This document shows positions 25,330 through 36,726 of a DNA stretch of 64,000 bases, piece after piece. A program made the position numbers and the translations under genes. Source of the DNA: Haberlea rhodopensis (lineage: Eukaryota > Streptophyta > Magnoliopsida > Lamiales > Gesneriaceae). The notes below the pieces were generated by a model that searched no databases, was not told the origin of the DNA, and was given only the letters and a program-made list of their open reading frames with translations. Where the stretch lies: the NCBI GenBank assembly GCA_907163345.1, contig CAJQUN010000057.1:248001-312000 (forward strand), given 5' to 3'. Each line of letters starts with the position of its first letter. Positions within the stretch are counted from its first letter, which is position 1.

Positions 25330-25780
25330 CCATAGTAGCGGAAAGAGGCATCGCTATCAATACACCTGGCGGAATGAACCATCGCCAATAGATATAGCGG
25401 AATGAACCATCGCTATAAATACACCTGGCGGAATGAACCATCGCCAATCAATATAGCGGAATGAACCGTCGCTATAAATACACCTGGCGGAATGAACCAT
25501 CGCCAATAAATATAGCGGAATGAACCGTCGCTATCAATACACCTGGCGGAATGAACCATCGCCAATAGATATAGCGGAATGAACCATCGCTATCAATACA
25601 CCTGGCGGAATGAACCATCGCCAATAGATATAGCGGAATGAACCATCGCTATCAATACACCTGGCGGAATGAACCATCGCCAATAGATATAGCGGAATGA
25701 ACCATCGCTATCAATACACCTGGCGGAATGAACCATCGCCAATAGATATAGCGGAATGAACCATCGCTATAAACCGTGTC
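25330..25780. repeat. Tandem array, 59-bp unit, about 7 copies
   Basis: Each unit holds CACCTGGCGGAATGAACC and ATAGCGGAATGAACCATCGC. Adjacent units are nearly identical, indicating recent expansion. Confidence 0.92.
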
Positions 25781-25879
25781 CTCATAGAGAAATGAATATA
25801 AATCGACACAGCGGGACACATCACCGCTATCATCCGTGTCATCACATAGGAATGAATCATCATCCTAACAAGCGGCATC

Positions 25880-26100
25880 TCATCCTCGCTTCTTCATACA
25901 AGCGGTATCTCATCCTCGCTTCGTATGGCATACCCCGCCTCCATGTGCAAGCGAGCATCCCCGCCCGCTCCACATTTTTAGCGGTACAAGCATAAGCTTC
26001 TTCATACAAGCGGTATATCATCCTCGCTTCGTATGGAATACCCCGCCTCCATGTGCAAGCGAGCATCCCCGCCCGCTCCACATTTTTAGCGGTCAAGCGT
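25880..26100. repeat. Direct duplication of about 115 bp
   Basis: Two near-identical copies, each with CAAGCGGTAT, CTCGCTTCGTATGG and CCCGCCCGCTCCACATTTTTAGCGGT. The spurious minus-strand frame repeats RAGMLACTWRRG twice for this reason. Confidence 0.9.
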
Positions 26101-26344
26101 AAGTATAAAAATTCTCACTGTCATAAGCAGGACTCCTGGAATGTGTAATCATCATTCCTTTTTATACTCCATATTTCCTGTAACCTGCAACCATCAGGGT
26201 TAACAACAATAGCCATATACGCTATGCATCCACATTCAATTCATAATAAAAACACATTATGAGAATGTATGGTTTCACAAATAAATGTCATGATATCCTT
26301 CTTTAAATCCTTATTTCATCCTGAGCCCTTATCATTAGTACATT

Positions 26345-26515
26345 TTAATGCTTCTTGCTACTCCAGGAAAGCGGAATTCTTCTTCGCTTCCACTGGACTT
26401 TAGCGTTGCTACTCCATGTAAGCGGAACTCTTCATCGCTTCCAATGGACTTTAGCGTTGCTACTCCATATAAGCGGGACTCTTCATCGCTTCATATGGAC
26501 TTTAGCATAAGCCAT
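26345..26515. repeat. Tandem array, about 59-bp unit, 3 copies
   Basis: Units share GCTACTCCA, AAGCGGAACTCTTC, ATCGCTTCC and GGACTTTAGC. Like the other arrays it alternates AGCGG and CGCTT half-motifs. Confidence 0.85.
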
Positions 26516-26907
26516 TAAAATCCTTACTAAGATAACTTTGACTCAAGACATGCATATGCAAAAACAATGCACAATAACATATATCATAACCTCAATGCAC
26601 CACTTTGCATTCATCATGTGTCAACAAGACAACGTAAAATACATGTTACCTCGGAAATATCCCTTTATCTGATTTTCTTAAAACCAGCTTCCTTGGCACA
26701 TAACACACGGAGTGCCAGACATCCCCATAAATGTCATCCTATCGTGTTCCACACGATTCCTGCAACCACAATGGTTAGCAATACCACTTTTCATATCATA
26801 AGAGCACATAAACAATGTGTTATGTCATACAACATTAATGCCATCATGCATAAATATGTGCTATCAATAACTTCCTAGGCCCTTAACAGCCCCAATGAGC
26901 AACCACT

Positions 26908-26919
26908 GCTCTGATACCA
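26908..26919 (-). other. Primer binding site, tRNA-iMet
   Basis: GCTCTGATACCA (plus) is TGGTATCAGAGC on the minus strand, 4 bp inside the 5' LTR of the young element. Confidence 0.9.
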
Positions 26920-26923
26920 CTAA

Positions 26924-29580
26924 TGTAAGGACCCCAAGCCCTTAAAACCTTGATTAGTGTATTAACCACTATGTGTGGTACATGCTTTCTATAAAATGTC
27001 AATCGGGAAGCTCTGATGATACTTAATCATTGCCTGTCAATAAAAGACTCATATGTTTGCCCTTTACCAACCCCTTGGTGCCACTTTTCACATTGTAAAC
27101 TTTTACAAAAATTTGGGCAGAGTCTCCCCATAAATAGAGCTATCCCAAAACAGAGTACAACACATAACAAAATTCCCGGCCAGGGAACACATAATACTCA
27201 ACAGAAAGCAGTAATACAAGTAGATTCCCAGCCAGGGAAGACACCACACATACGTCAACAAAAGTGGGTTCCAACACCCACATAATACACCAATGACTCT
27301 CATATCATTCTAGCAATTCAACCTAATTGCATGCAACCTTAAATGAAAGAGAGAAAGGCTCATGCCTTTATATACAATCCATATACAAGTATAATCGTGC
27401 TCACATGCGAGCATCATGAATATGAATATGTATAAATCCTCAGGTGTATATATAGGTACTCTATACGATACCGTGCTCCATCAAGCCCTGGTACCACGAT
27501 CCTGGGAGTACCTCAAATCAACAGCTCGAGCTCAGCTCCATAGCCATCGATGTACCTGTCCACCTGTCCCAACAGAGACAGCCCCCAACGGGGTGAGCAT
27601 ACCAATACACAAAATCCCATAATCATAATAATGAAATTCATAATTTACAACAAAGGTAAATGCTAATGAATTTAAATGATACTCCCTGGATGGCAACATC
27701 CTCATCCGGGATTCCGTGTACTGTCCCTGTTCTCACAACATCAAACTCATCAAATCTCATAAATCAGTAAATCAACACATTGATTTACACATCGCATGCC
27801 TGATCCTCGAATATCAACATATAGTGATTACAAATTCATTAAACATGCAATTACAGATATCACAATATCTAATACTGATTTCACAACCTTGCTATCAATC
27901 ACAGATAGCTCAAATGCCTTAGCATTTATTTTACCATTCCTTCATTATACTTAGACATCTCAAGTGTCTTATAATGAATACATGAGTCTACAAACCTAGA
28001 CATCTCAAATGTCTCATAATGAATACATGATTCTACGAACCTAGACATCTCAATTGTCTTACGAAGAATGCATGATTCTACAAACCTAGACATCTCAAAT
28101 GTCTCATAATATAGTCATATAAATCCAGTACCCCATATATCATGCAAGAGTCATCCTACTCTAGTGTCACGCACGCTACAAGCGGCGATATCAAGATTTG
28201 GGTCATTCCTTGGCTATATCAACATATATGTATAACCATACGCAAAACATTCAATGCAATCAAAAACACCTTATGCATTTCACATATATATAGTAATGCT
28301 CGTACGTCGCACGTACCTTAAATCTCCGAAGTCCGAGCCAAGCCTTGCTCGAGTTCCATGCCCCGAGGAATGATGTGCTAACACGATAAATAATTCACAA
28401 TTATTTACGAACATGTAACCTATGCTCAAGCACACCCATATCCCTCACAACATTGTCAATACACGACAATTATCCTCTTAAAAGACCCGGGGTAGGGTAC
28501 ATGCAGGGAAGGAAATAAATGAGACAATCGAAATTTGTTCAAGAATGCCCTACAAAAATCGAACCTTAATCTCACAATTTCGAACCCAATTAAATACCAT
28601 AATTCATCTAAAATGTCAATTAAGCTATCCAAGCAAGAATCAACATCCCTTGACAAAAACTCCCCATTTTCGAACTCAACCCCCATAATTTCGAATCCAA
28701 ACAAGCCCTTAAATTCAAACCCTTAAAATCCTTCAAATTCGAACCAAAGCTTTTCAATTCGATCTCAATCAAGCATCATAATACTCTTAAAACATGAAAT
28801 AATCGATCAATTGCAAGAAACAACACCCATGCCAAAAACCCCCAAATAATTCGAAATTTAATCCCTACGAAATTGGGGAAATTCGAAACAATAAAGGCAT
28901 GGAAATACATGAAAAAGACGAACAAGGGGGTAGGGAGGTTACCCAACGAAAATCGGAAGCAAAATCGGACGAAATCCGATGAACCCTAACTTTTGGGGAT
29001 CGACGCATTCCAGCCAAATTCGACTCCAAGACGCGACGAAATCTTCAATTGATGGAGGGGAAAGAAGCGCCTCGTCGAGACGAAGACGGCGGTAGGTCGC
29101 ACGCCCCGAACGGCGGCCGGACGGCGGCGGGCGGAGCGCTTTTGCGCGCGGCAGCGCTGTAGCAGCGGGGGTCGCATCGCGGGAGAGAGGGGAAGAAATT
29201 GGGGCTGAAATTGAAATTATGTCTAAAATTTGGGTTTAAATGGTATTTATAGCAAAAATACCCCGAAAACTTAATAGCCCCACAAATACATCATGATTCC
29301 TTAAAAATCATCTGTTTTCAAAAACTCTCTCTCTAACTCCAAAATCCCCTACCGGTGCTCACCCAGCACCCGAGATCCCGAGACACATTAAAAACCCAAC
29401 TCTTAGGTTTTACACCGTAATGTGAATACAATCTCAACCTCTGGATCCAACGATCCCAACTGCCCAAATAAACGAGCCCAGAAGGCCCAACACCTCGATT
29501 AAATCCCAAATCGCCACGTAAAACCACTTTAGGGATTATTAATACTACGGGATTAACACCTATAATCCCTGGTCATCACA
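26924..29580 (-). repeat. 5' LTR of young non-coding element
   Basis: Same length and same encoded short frames as 20003-22659, at a fixed offset of 6921 bp with no indel seen. It borders the target duplication CCCAA at 29581-29585. Confidence 0.93.
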
Positions 29581-29713
29581 CCCAACGACCCCGATATCGG
29601 AATAAAATTCTCAGGAATCTCAACACCGTAATTATCGCATAATTACGCCGAATAGAATACATTAAGGATTATAATCACTTCGGGATTATCGCAATTTATT
29701 TTCCGGATATCAC

Positions 29714-30605
29714 CCCGGACGCTCGCAATAGGCACTGAATGGAGCTCGGACGCTCGCTAATTAACTTATAAAATTTTCATAATATAACCTGAAGGAGCTC
29801 AGACGCTCGCTAATTAACTTTAAAAAATTTCATAATATAACCTGATGGAGCTCGAACACTCGCTAATTAATTGAAAAGAGCTCGGACGCTTGTAATATAA
29901 ATAGAACAGAGTTCGGACGCTCGCTGTTTAATTGAAAGGAGCTCGGACGCTCGCAATATAAATTGAACGGAGCTCGAACGCTCGCTATTGAACTTATAAA
30001 GTTTCATAATATAAGCTGATAGAGCTCGTACGCTCGCTGTTTAATTAAAAAGAGCTCGGACGCTCGCTATTGAATACACCGGAGCTCGGGAAGCTCATGT
30101 TATAAGTTGAACGGAGCTCAGACGCTCGCAATATAAATTGAGCGGAGCTCGGACGCTCTCTATTGAACTTATAAATTTTCATAATATAAGCTGATGGAGC
30201 TCAGACGCTCGCTGTTTATTGAAAGGAGCTCAGGCACTCGCAATATAAATTGAACGGAGCTCGGACGCTCGCTGTTTAATTGAACGGAGCTCGGACGCTT
30301 GCTGTTTAATTGAAAGGAGCTTGGACACTCGCGATTGAACTTATAAAATTTTCACAATATAAGTTGATGGAGCTCGGACGTTCGCTAATTAATTGAAAGG
30401 AGCTCGGACGCTCACTAATTAACTTATAACATTTTCATAACATAAGCTGATGGAGCTCGGACACTCGTTAATTAATTGAAAGGAGCTCGGACGCTCGCAA
30501 TATAAATTGAACGGTGCTGGGACGCTCACTATTGAAGACACCAGAGCTCGGACGCTCGTGTTATAAGTTGAACAGGCTCGGACGCTTGCAATATAAATTG
30601 AACGG
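29714..30605. repeat. Minisatellite of GAGCTCGGACGCTCGC units
   Basis: About two dozen irregular units: a conserved GGAGCTCGGACGCTCGC head followed by an AT-rich tail (AATATAAATTGAAC, TGTTTAATTGAAAG or a longer TAATTAACTTATAAAATTTTCATAATATAA), giving about 31-bp and about 62-bp periods. It starts exactly where the old LTR ends and stops at the GC-rich motif at 30607. Confidence 0.9.
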
Positions 30606-31420
30606 AAGGGGTCCGGAAGATTTTCCGACGGGTCCCCTCCGACGCTTAAGTCGGGTGATTGGATATCGGAAAGAAATCTGTCCGAAATAATTGTTGTATG
30701 TAGGTGTGTATAGGAAAAAATGCGTACCTAAAATTCTGTAGTAGCCTGCTATTTATAGGTGTTACCTCGTGGGTATGCGTAAGGCCACGATTAGCACGAC
30801 TCCTGAAATCTCGGAACATGTTGGTCAATTACCTAGACCATGATTCACTTCCACTCCCTGGAATTTCAGGATGCGTCCATTCAACGGGGACTTGGTCAAC
30901 ATATTCTTAGGTGTGAGAAGTCTGAGATTGTAAGGTTGGTGAGCACTCTCGCCGATTAGCAAGTCGAGAACTCGGAGCACTGGGTCTTCTGACCTTGAAA
31001 TAAGACCATCTTGAAGACAATATGGTGAGTAGATCGGGAGATCGGCAGGTCGGCTAACTCAATGAACCACATCCCTTGTTTTCCATGCACCAGGTCGACA
31101 TGTCGGCATGCTTGGCTCAATGACTAGTTGAGTGAGCTCCAGTCAAAAGGGAAGTTATCCAGAACTCTGTAAATCGAGAAGCTGATCATATACTTAGAGA
31201 TGAGATGATTGCTTTGACTTATTCAGGTCGGGAGCTCGGTCATATACTTAGTGTTGAGGTTAGTGTTTTTATCCAGTTATGTCGGGAGGTCGACTATATG
31301 TAATGTGGTAGGCTAATGTCTTTCTCCCGCAGGGTATCAACGCACTTCTTGAATCAGTTTAGTCTATCGAGTACTTACAACAATTTTGTTCAGCGAAGTA
31401 TCAACAACTGAGTTCAAATG
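30606..31420. other. Fragment of an unidentified repeat
   Basis: Begins with the same about 39-bp motif found at 5730-5768 and continues with sequence rich in TCGGGAG/GGTCGG. No open frame or termini identified. Probably transposon-derived. Confidence 0.45.
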
Positions 31421-32095
31421 GGCTAGATTAGTGGAGTTCATCCAGCTGAGTACTTCAAAACTATGATTCCAACAAAATACATTTTTATTGATGAATGACT
31501 GGAGTATTTTTTTTATCTATAAATGCAGAATTTATATTTGTAATATATATGTAGAATATTTTTAGATAAAATGAAACAAGAAATAAAAATATTTTTAAAT
31601 TGTAATATGATATATTTGTCCACAAATATTCTACTTCTGCAGAGCCTTTGAAATATAAATCCTGCATGGTGATTCTAATGGCAAAGTCAAAGTTAAATAT
31701 GAATGCTTACTGTCATGTAACCAGTAAACCAGGTGAGCAAATTTCGGGGAAATTAAAGGTCTGCGGAAAGCATGCATGATCTAATGGAATTATATAATAA
31801 TAGTAGTAATCAATATATTGTTGTATGCTGTATATTTCGAGTATATTTGTTACATAAAATAAAATTTATATATATTTTTATTTTATGTTAGTTGATTGAA
31901 TAGTTTTATGTGTTTTTCAATTTTTTAGTAAATTTTTGTTTTTGTTTTTATTTTATGATTTTAGTATTTGTTTGTTGTTGTTTTAGAAGCCATGAAATTT
32001 GGTAGTTTGATTAAGATAATTCTGTATGAAAAAAATGTTGGTGAAACCTCTATGTTCCTCATGTCATAAATAAGGGAAACCAAACTAAATTCTAT
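31421..32095. other. AT-rich spacer, nothing recognised
   Basis: No gene, repeat array or transposon end seen. Confidence 0.5.
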
Positions 32096-32374
32096 AAGTT
32101 GGCTTATATAAACTTTGGGTCCTCTTATTGGTCAAAATTCAATCTTACTGCAATAAATAGATTTTGTTAACATTAAGATCGATATTCGTTCGAGTTATAT
32201 AAATATTCAATCGGACATGTCAGTGATATTCAATATCATTTTAGCTATTTTATGCCATCATGTCAACATGTCGTAGAAAATTAGATTAACTATGCAAAAT
32301 AAAAAAAACAATTAATTTATTGTGATAAAACTAAATTTTGACCAATTAGAGGACAAAAAACCTAAAACCAACTT
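32096..32374. mobile_element. MITE-like inverted-repeat element (279 bp)
   Basis: The left end AAGTTGGCTTATATAAAC...GTCCTCTTATTGGTCAAAATT is an imperfect inverse of the right end (AATTTTGACCAATTAGAGGAC...CCAACTT). There is no coding capacity and no clear target duplication, so the superfamily is unassigned. Confidence 0.6.
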
Positions 32375-32682
32375 ACATGAATAAAACGACACCAACGGTT
32401 GTCACCTGACCCATTTGGACACATTTCGAGTGTTGGTAAATATAACTTTAAAACCCCACCCTCGATTAAAAACAAGTTATATGAATAAAATAATAATAGA
32501 AAATTATGAATGTGTCATATAGAATAATTTATTATGAATTATGATATCTAGTTTGAATAATAATGGATAATCTCCTATGTTTTTGACATAATTAAAAATT
32601 CACCTGTTTGCTTTAATATGGTTGGTCCTAAATCTTGAAATACACCCTTCTAACAAATTCTAAAAACCTAATATGGGATATA

Positions 32683-32914
32683 CAGGGGCGGAGGGAGGCA
32701 TGGGCAAGGGGGGCAATTGGCCCCTTCATTAATTTTTTTTTTTTAATATTTAGAAAAAGAATTTTTTTTAAAAATTGCAATTTTACTCTTAAAAATTGTA
32801 GTTTGCCCCTTAAAAATTATATTTTACCTCCCTTTAATAATATTTTGGCCCCTAAATTTTTTTTGCCTTAAAATTTTTTTGCCCTCATTTCCTAAAATCC
32901 TGCGTCCGCCACTG
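32683..32914. mobile_element. hAT-type MITE (232 bp) with perfect 8-bp TSD
   Basis: Terminal inverted repeats CAGGGGCGGA...TCCGCCACTG are flanked on both sides by GGGATATA (32675-32682 and 32915-32922). An 8-bp duplication plus CAG(G/T)GGCGGA ends indicates a non-autonomous hAT element. Confidence 0.92.
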
Positions 32915-33111
32915 GGGATATAGATGTAATATTTTAAATTAGAAGAATTAAAATAATAATTGTTAAAATTAAAGGTATATGTATTTCAGGCTAACTTAAA
33001 ATAATATCGTTGATAAAAAATAAAATTACAATAATAAGCTGTTTTTTTTAATAAAATAAAGTGAAACGCACTCGCCGGATGCGTTTTAAAAAACACACCC
33101 GATATATGCTT

Positions 33112-33155
33112 CTTAAGAAACGCACTCTTGAAGTGCGTTCAAGAGTGTGTTTCTT
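33112..33155. repeat. Hairpin at left end of MULE
   Basis: AAGAAACGCACTCTTGAA is followed almost immediately by its near-perfect inverse (TTCAAGAGTGTGTTTCTT). The same AAACGCACT core appears at 33064 and in the right-end hairpins. Confidence 0.8.
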
Positions 33156-33182
33156 ACTTTTTATAAAATATAAAAAAAAAGT

Positions 33183-33206
33183 GACAGACCCATTAATGGG
33201 TCTGTC
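33183..33206. repeat. 24-bp perfect palindrome
   Basis: GACAGACCCATT followed directly by its exact reverse complement. A partial copy, CAGACCCATTAA, recurs at about 33229. It sits between the MULE end and its coding region. Confidence 0.9.
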
Positions 33207-33304
33207 GGTTGATTTGGCAATGGGTCAACAGACCCATTAAAAAAAAATTTGAAATTTTTCGTTTTTTCTTCTTTAAAAGGCAACATTCACTACACATAAT
33301 ATCA

Positions 33305-33486
33305 TTCCTATTTTGCTTGCTCAGTCTATCTTTCGCTTACAACACAATTTTCATTTCCAAATTTTATTTCATCTTAAAGGTATGTTTTACTAATTTCCTA
33401 TTTTGCTTGCTCAGTCTATCTTTCGCTTACAACACAATTTTCATTTCCAAATTTTATTTCATCTTAAAGGTATGTTTTACTAATTT
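33305..33486 (+). repeat. Exact tandem duplication, 90-bp unit, 2 copies
   Basis: Copies start at about 33307 and 33397. Ninety bp is a multiple of three, so a spurious repeated frame (FCLLSLSFAYNTIF twice) results. Possibly in the transposase 5' UTR. Confidence 0.9.
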
Positions 33487-34001
33487 TTTCATAAAAAATT
33501 GAATTTTTTATTGTACATTATTTTACATGAGTTATTTAGTGTAGGTTTTGGGATCTTGATTTTTGAGGTACGCTTTTTAATTTTTTTTCGTTTATGTCAC
33601 TAGAATTAAATTTTTGAATTGTTAGGATATAATTATCATATTGTAAATATTCAACAGTGTATTAGTTTAAAAAAATATAGAACTTGAAAAAATATTTTCC
33701 CTATTTCATGATAAACATTCATGTACAAAATTAATTCTAAAAAATTAATAAATTCATATATAAATTTTATTCTCCAAACTTTAAAAAAAATTATTGTGCA
33801 TTTTGTATAACTTAATTGTTTTTTAAAATTTTTTAATAAATATTAGATATGAAAATAATGAATTATGTTGAAATCGAAAATATATAATTTTTTTTTAGCA
33901 TATTAGTTGTAAATTGATGTTTCACACAAAATACAATATTTTAAACTTATGATTTAAATTCTTTTTCCGTAATTCGAAGTAAAATTGATATTTTGTTATA
34001 C

Positions 34002-36589
34002 TATGGCGGTCCCATATCACACGATGGGATTACGTAAATTATGATCGACCTCCACTAAGATACATGCGAATGCCTCGAACTATTACAATGTCTGAGATTT
34101 GTTGAAACTGTACGAGCAAATAGGTGTCGATAACCAGCAATATTCACTTAAAGTGTGGACTAAGCATATATTCAATAATATTTCTGGGCGAGTCGAGCAT
34201 CCATTAGAAATCAAAGATGATAGTGATATTTGGTTTTTCTTTGACCTTGATGTTGGAAATACTGGTGTCAACTTGTATATTGAATTAGAACAGATCCATC
34301 ATAGTAATACAAACGTCCAATATAGTCAAGAATGGTGCCCATATATGTCAATTCTTACTGATGATCAAACCGTGAACATATCGGTTGTCACCCAAGGATT
34401 AGCAAGTATGAGAGTAGATGGTTTACCTGTGCAGGAGTAGAAGCCCAATATTAATATAATTGAAGTGGAAGATAATGATGAAAAAGAGGAGGGTAGAGAT
34501 GAGTATGCTAATGCTGATTTTTTCGGACCTGAGAATCATGACGATTCTGAACCAGACGAGACAGAACTTAACGTCCATATTGATGATGATGATAACGATG
34601 AAGATGTAGCAATTGATGTCATGTTGGAGACCATTTCCCAACAGAATGAGGGGCCATCATCTTTACATGTGGAACAAACTGAAGCAACAATAACCCACAC
34701 GACCAACCTGAGCGCCACCATTTTCCAGTACTTCCATACTTTTCAACAACATTTCTGGAGGTACCTGTTGATTCTGTTGATATTCCGACTGGTGTCTGGG
34801 GAAAATTCTATAATCATGTGAAGGGAAATTTGGAGTTGGGTATGTTGTTTAAAAGTAAATCACCTTTGCAGTCAGCAGTGATGGGCTTTTCAATACGGGT
34901 GGCTAGACGAGAGTATCGCGTCATTGAGAGCACGCCCAAATTATGGAAAGTTGTTTGTAATCATAATTCTCTAGTGACGCCATGTGATTGGATGGTAAGA
35001 GGGATATTTAAAGAGAAAATGAATGTGTTTAAAATTACAAATTATGGTGGAGATCATACGCGCCTAATGAATGAGTTGTCTATTGACCATCGTAACTTGA
35101 GTAGGAATGTGAATGCCAGTTTGTTGATTGGGTTTGTTCGGAAGGATCCTGCTTTTGAGGTTAAATTCATTCAAGAGACGGTGAAAGGAAAATATGGGTT
35201 TGAAATATCATATCATAAGGCTTGGCATGGTTTAAAAGCTGCTAGGGAGCAAGTATACGGCACTTGGGAGAGCTTAGTGTCACAATTGCTGAGGTATATG
35301 CATGCCCTTAAGCAACACAACGAGGACACCATTATTGAGTGGGATCATATTGACACAAATGTACCAAATCGAAAGATCATCAAATATGTATTCTGGTCAT
35401 TTTGGCCATGCATCCAAGGGTTTCAACATTGTCGAACGGTGATAAGTGTTGATGGAACACATTTGTATACGAAGTATAAGCACAAGTTGTTGATTGCAGT
35501 CGGAATTGACGCTAATCAACAAGTTCTACCTTTGGCTTTTGCGATTCTGGATGAAGAGACATTGATGTCTTGGAGATGGTTTCTTCAGATGCTGGCAAGA
35601 CACATAATTCGTGAGACATCTGGGATTTGTCTAATTTCTGATATGCACCAAGGTCTTCTTCGTGCTGTTCAATGTGTGCCTGAATTTATGCCCCCACGAG
35701 GCGTACATCGTTTCTGTCTGAGGCACGTGTGCTCTAATTTCAATAAACAATTCAAAAATGTGATGTTGAAGGACATGTGCTGGAAAGCAGGTATGCCATA
35801 TGAAATTGGGAAGTTCAATCGATTTATGGAACATATCAAAAGTATTAATGAGGGGGCTTTCAATTATCTTAGTGATATTGATCAAACTCAATGGACTTTG
35901 GCACACGATGGAGGATGGTGTTGTGGCATTATGACAACTAACCTGTCTGAGGCGTATAATGGAGTACTTAAAGGTGCACGTCCCCTTCCAGTGATATCCA
36001 ATGTACAATTGACTTTGGTCAAACTGTTCAAAGTTTCATGGAACGCCAGATGAAGTGCCAACAGATGATAACAAATAATCAGGGATGGATAACACTTGCA
36101 TATCAGAAGTTTATCCGTTGGCAACACGAATCATTGCAACATGTTGTCCAGAAGTATGATTATACACAACAAACTGCTTCAGTGATAAAGGTTGTCCGAG
36201 CTGGAGTCGGGAGCACTACGCATGTTGTCAAACTTAGAGCCAAGACGCGTTCTTGTGGAAAATGGACACAATTTGGTATCCCATGCTCACATGCTATACA
36301 TGCTTGTCGACATTTTGGCATCAATGCATCGAGTATAGTTAGTGATTATTGCAAATTGGATTATTACTCGGCTATATATCAAGGGACCTTCGAGCCTTTG
36401 TTCTCAGAAGAATATTGGAGGCTCCCATCATTTGACTTATTCCATAACCCTTTGTTGAGAGCTCAAACACGTCCTGGGAGGTATCAGATATCTCGTATTC
36501 CTAATGAAATGGACTGGCCACAAACTCGGAGGAGACAGCAGGCACGAAGAGTTCAAGAACAAGCATCAAGTTCCCAACAACGATGTTAA
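34002..36589 (+). pseudogene. MULE (MuDR-type) transposase, broken
   Basis: N-terminal remnants (YGGPI near 34002, then open from about 34099) lead to an in-frame TAG at 34438. The same frame continues through an acidic linker to about 34700, where the frame shifts. From there a MuDR DNA-binding domain is visible (GMLFKSKSPLQSA, REYRVIESTPKLW, PCDW), followed by the MULE catalytic domain: VDGTHLYTKYKHKLLIAVG carries the first Asp, LISDMHQGL the second, then HRFCLRHVCSNF. A second frameshift near 36030 leads into the C-terminal SWIM zinc finger (SCGKW...GIPCSHAIHAC). Its usual first cysteine is replaced by Arg. The basic tail ends at 36589. The family cuts and pastes Mutator-like DNA in the nucleus; one stop and at least two frameshifts inactivate this copy. 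Confidence 0.88.
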
Positions 36590-36726
36590 TCAATATGTGT
36601 CGTCCATTTTGTAAATATACATATTGCAGGTTTTAACTTTCAATTGACATATTTCTTTATTTTGTAAATATACATATTTATTTATTTTGTAAATATCCAT
36701 ATTGTAGGATTGATACACAGAGTACG

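Larger units (their letters stand above)
20003..29580 (-). mobile_element. Young non-coding LTR retrotransposon (LARD-like, 9578 bp)
   Basis: Two 2657-bp LTRs (20003-22659 and 26924-29580) at a constant offset of 6921 bp, with identical translations throughout, flank a 4.26-kb internal region without gag or pol. A minus-strand tRNA-iMet primer site (26908-26919) and polypurine tract (22660-22680) are both present, and the target duplication CCCAA (19998-20002, 29581-29585) is perfect. The element therefore moved very recently although it makes no protein of its own. It must have used proteins of another element, plausibly a Tekay-type one sharing LTR ends and primer site (inference). Confidence 0.92.
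5771..29713 (-). mobile_element. Old non-coding (LARD-like) LTR element, split by three insertions
   Basis: Minus-strand order: 5' LTR 29713-17657 (interrupted), tRNA-iMet primer site 17652-17641, non-coding internal DNA 17640-17061 and 9069-6097, polypurine tract 6110-6097, truncated 3' LTR 6096-5771. Once the invaders (9070-17060, 18077-19624, 20003-29585) are removed the parts join cleanly. It encodes nothing recognisable and is rich in tandem repeats. LTR ends, primer site and internal repeats resemble the young element at 20003-29580, so they belong to one non-autonomous family, probably mobilised by Tekay-type elements (inference). Confidence 0.75.
17657..29713 (-). repeat. 5' LTR of the old element, interrupted by two insertions
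   Basis: LTR pieces are 17657-18076, 19625-20002 and 29586-29713, together about 0.93 kb. It begins (plus strand) TGTAGGGACCCC and ends GGATATCAC. The interruptions are the solo LTR at 18077 and the young element at 20003, each with its own target duplication. Confidence 0.75.

Noticed and set aside
30606..31420. Host gene or CACTA transposon
   Set aside because: No open frame, no CACTA terminus and no splice pattern could be found; left as an unidentified repeat.
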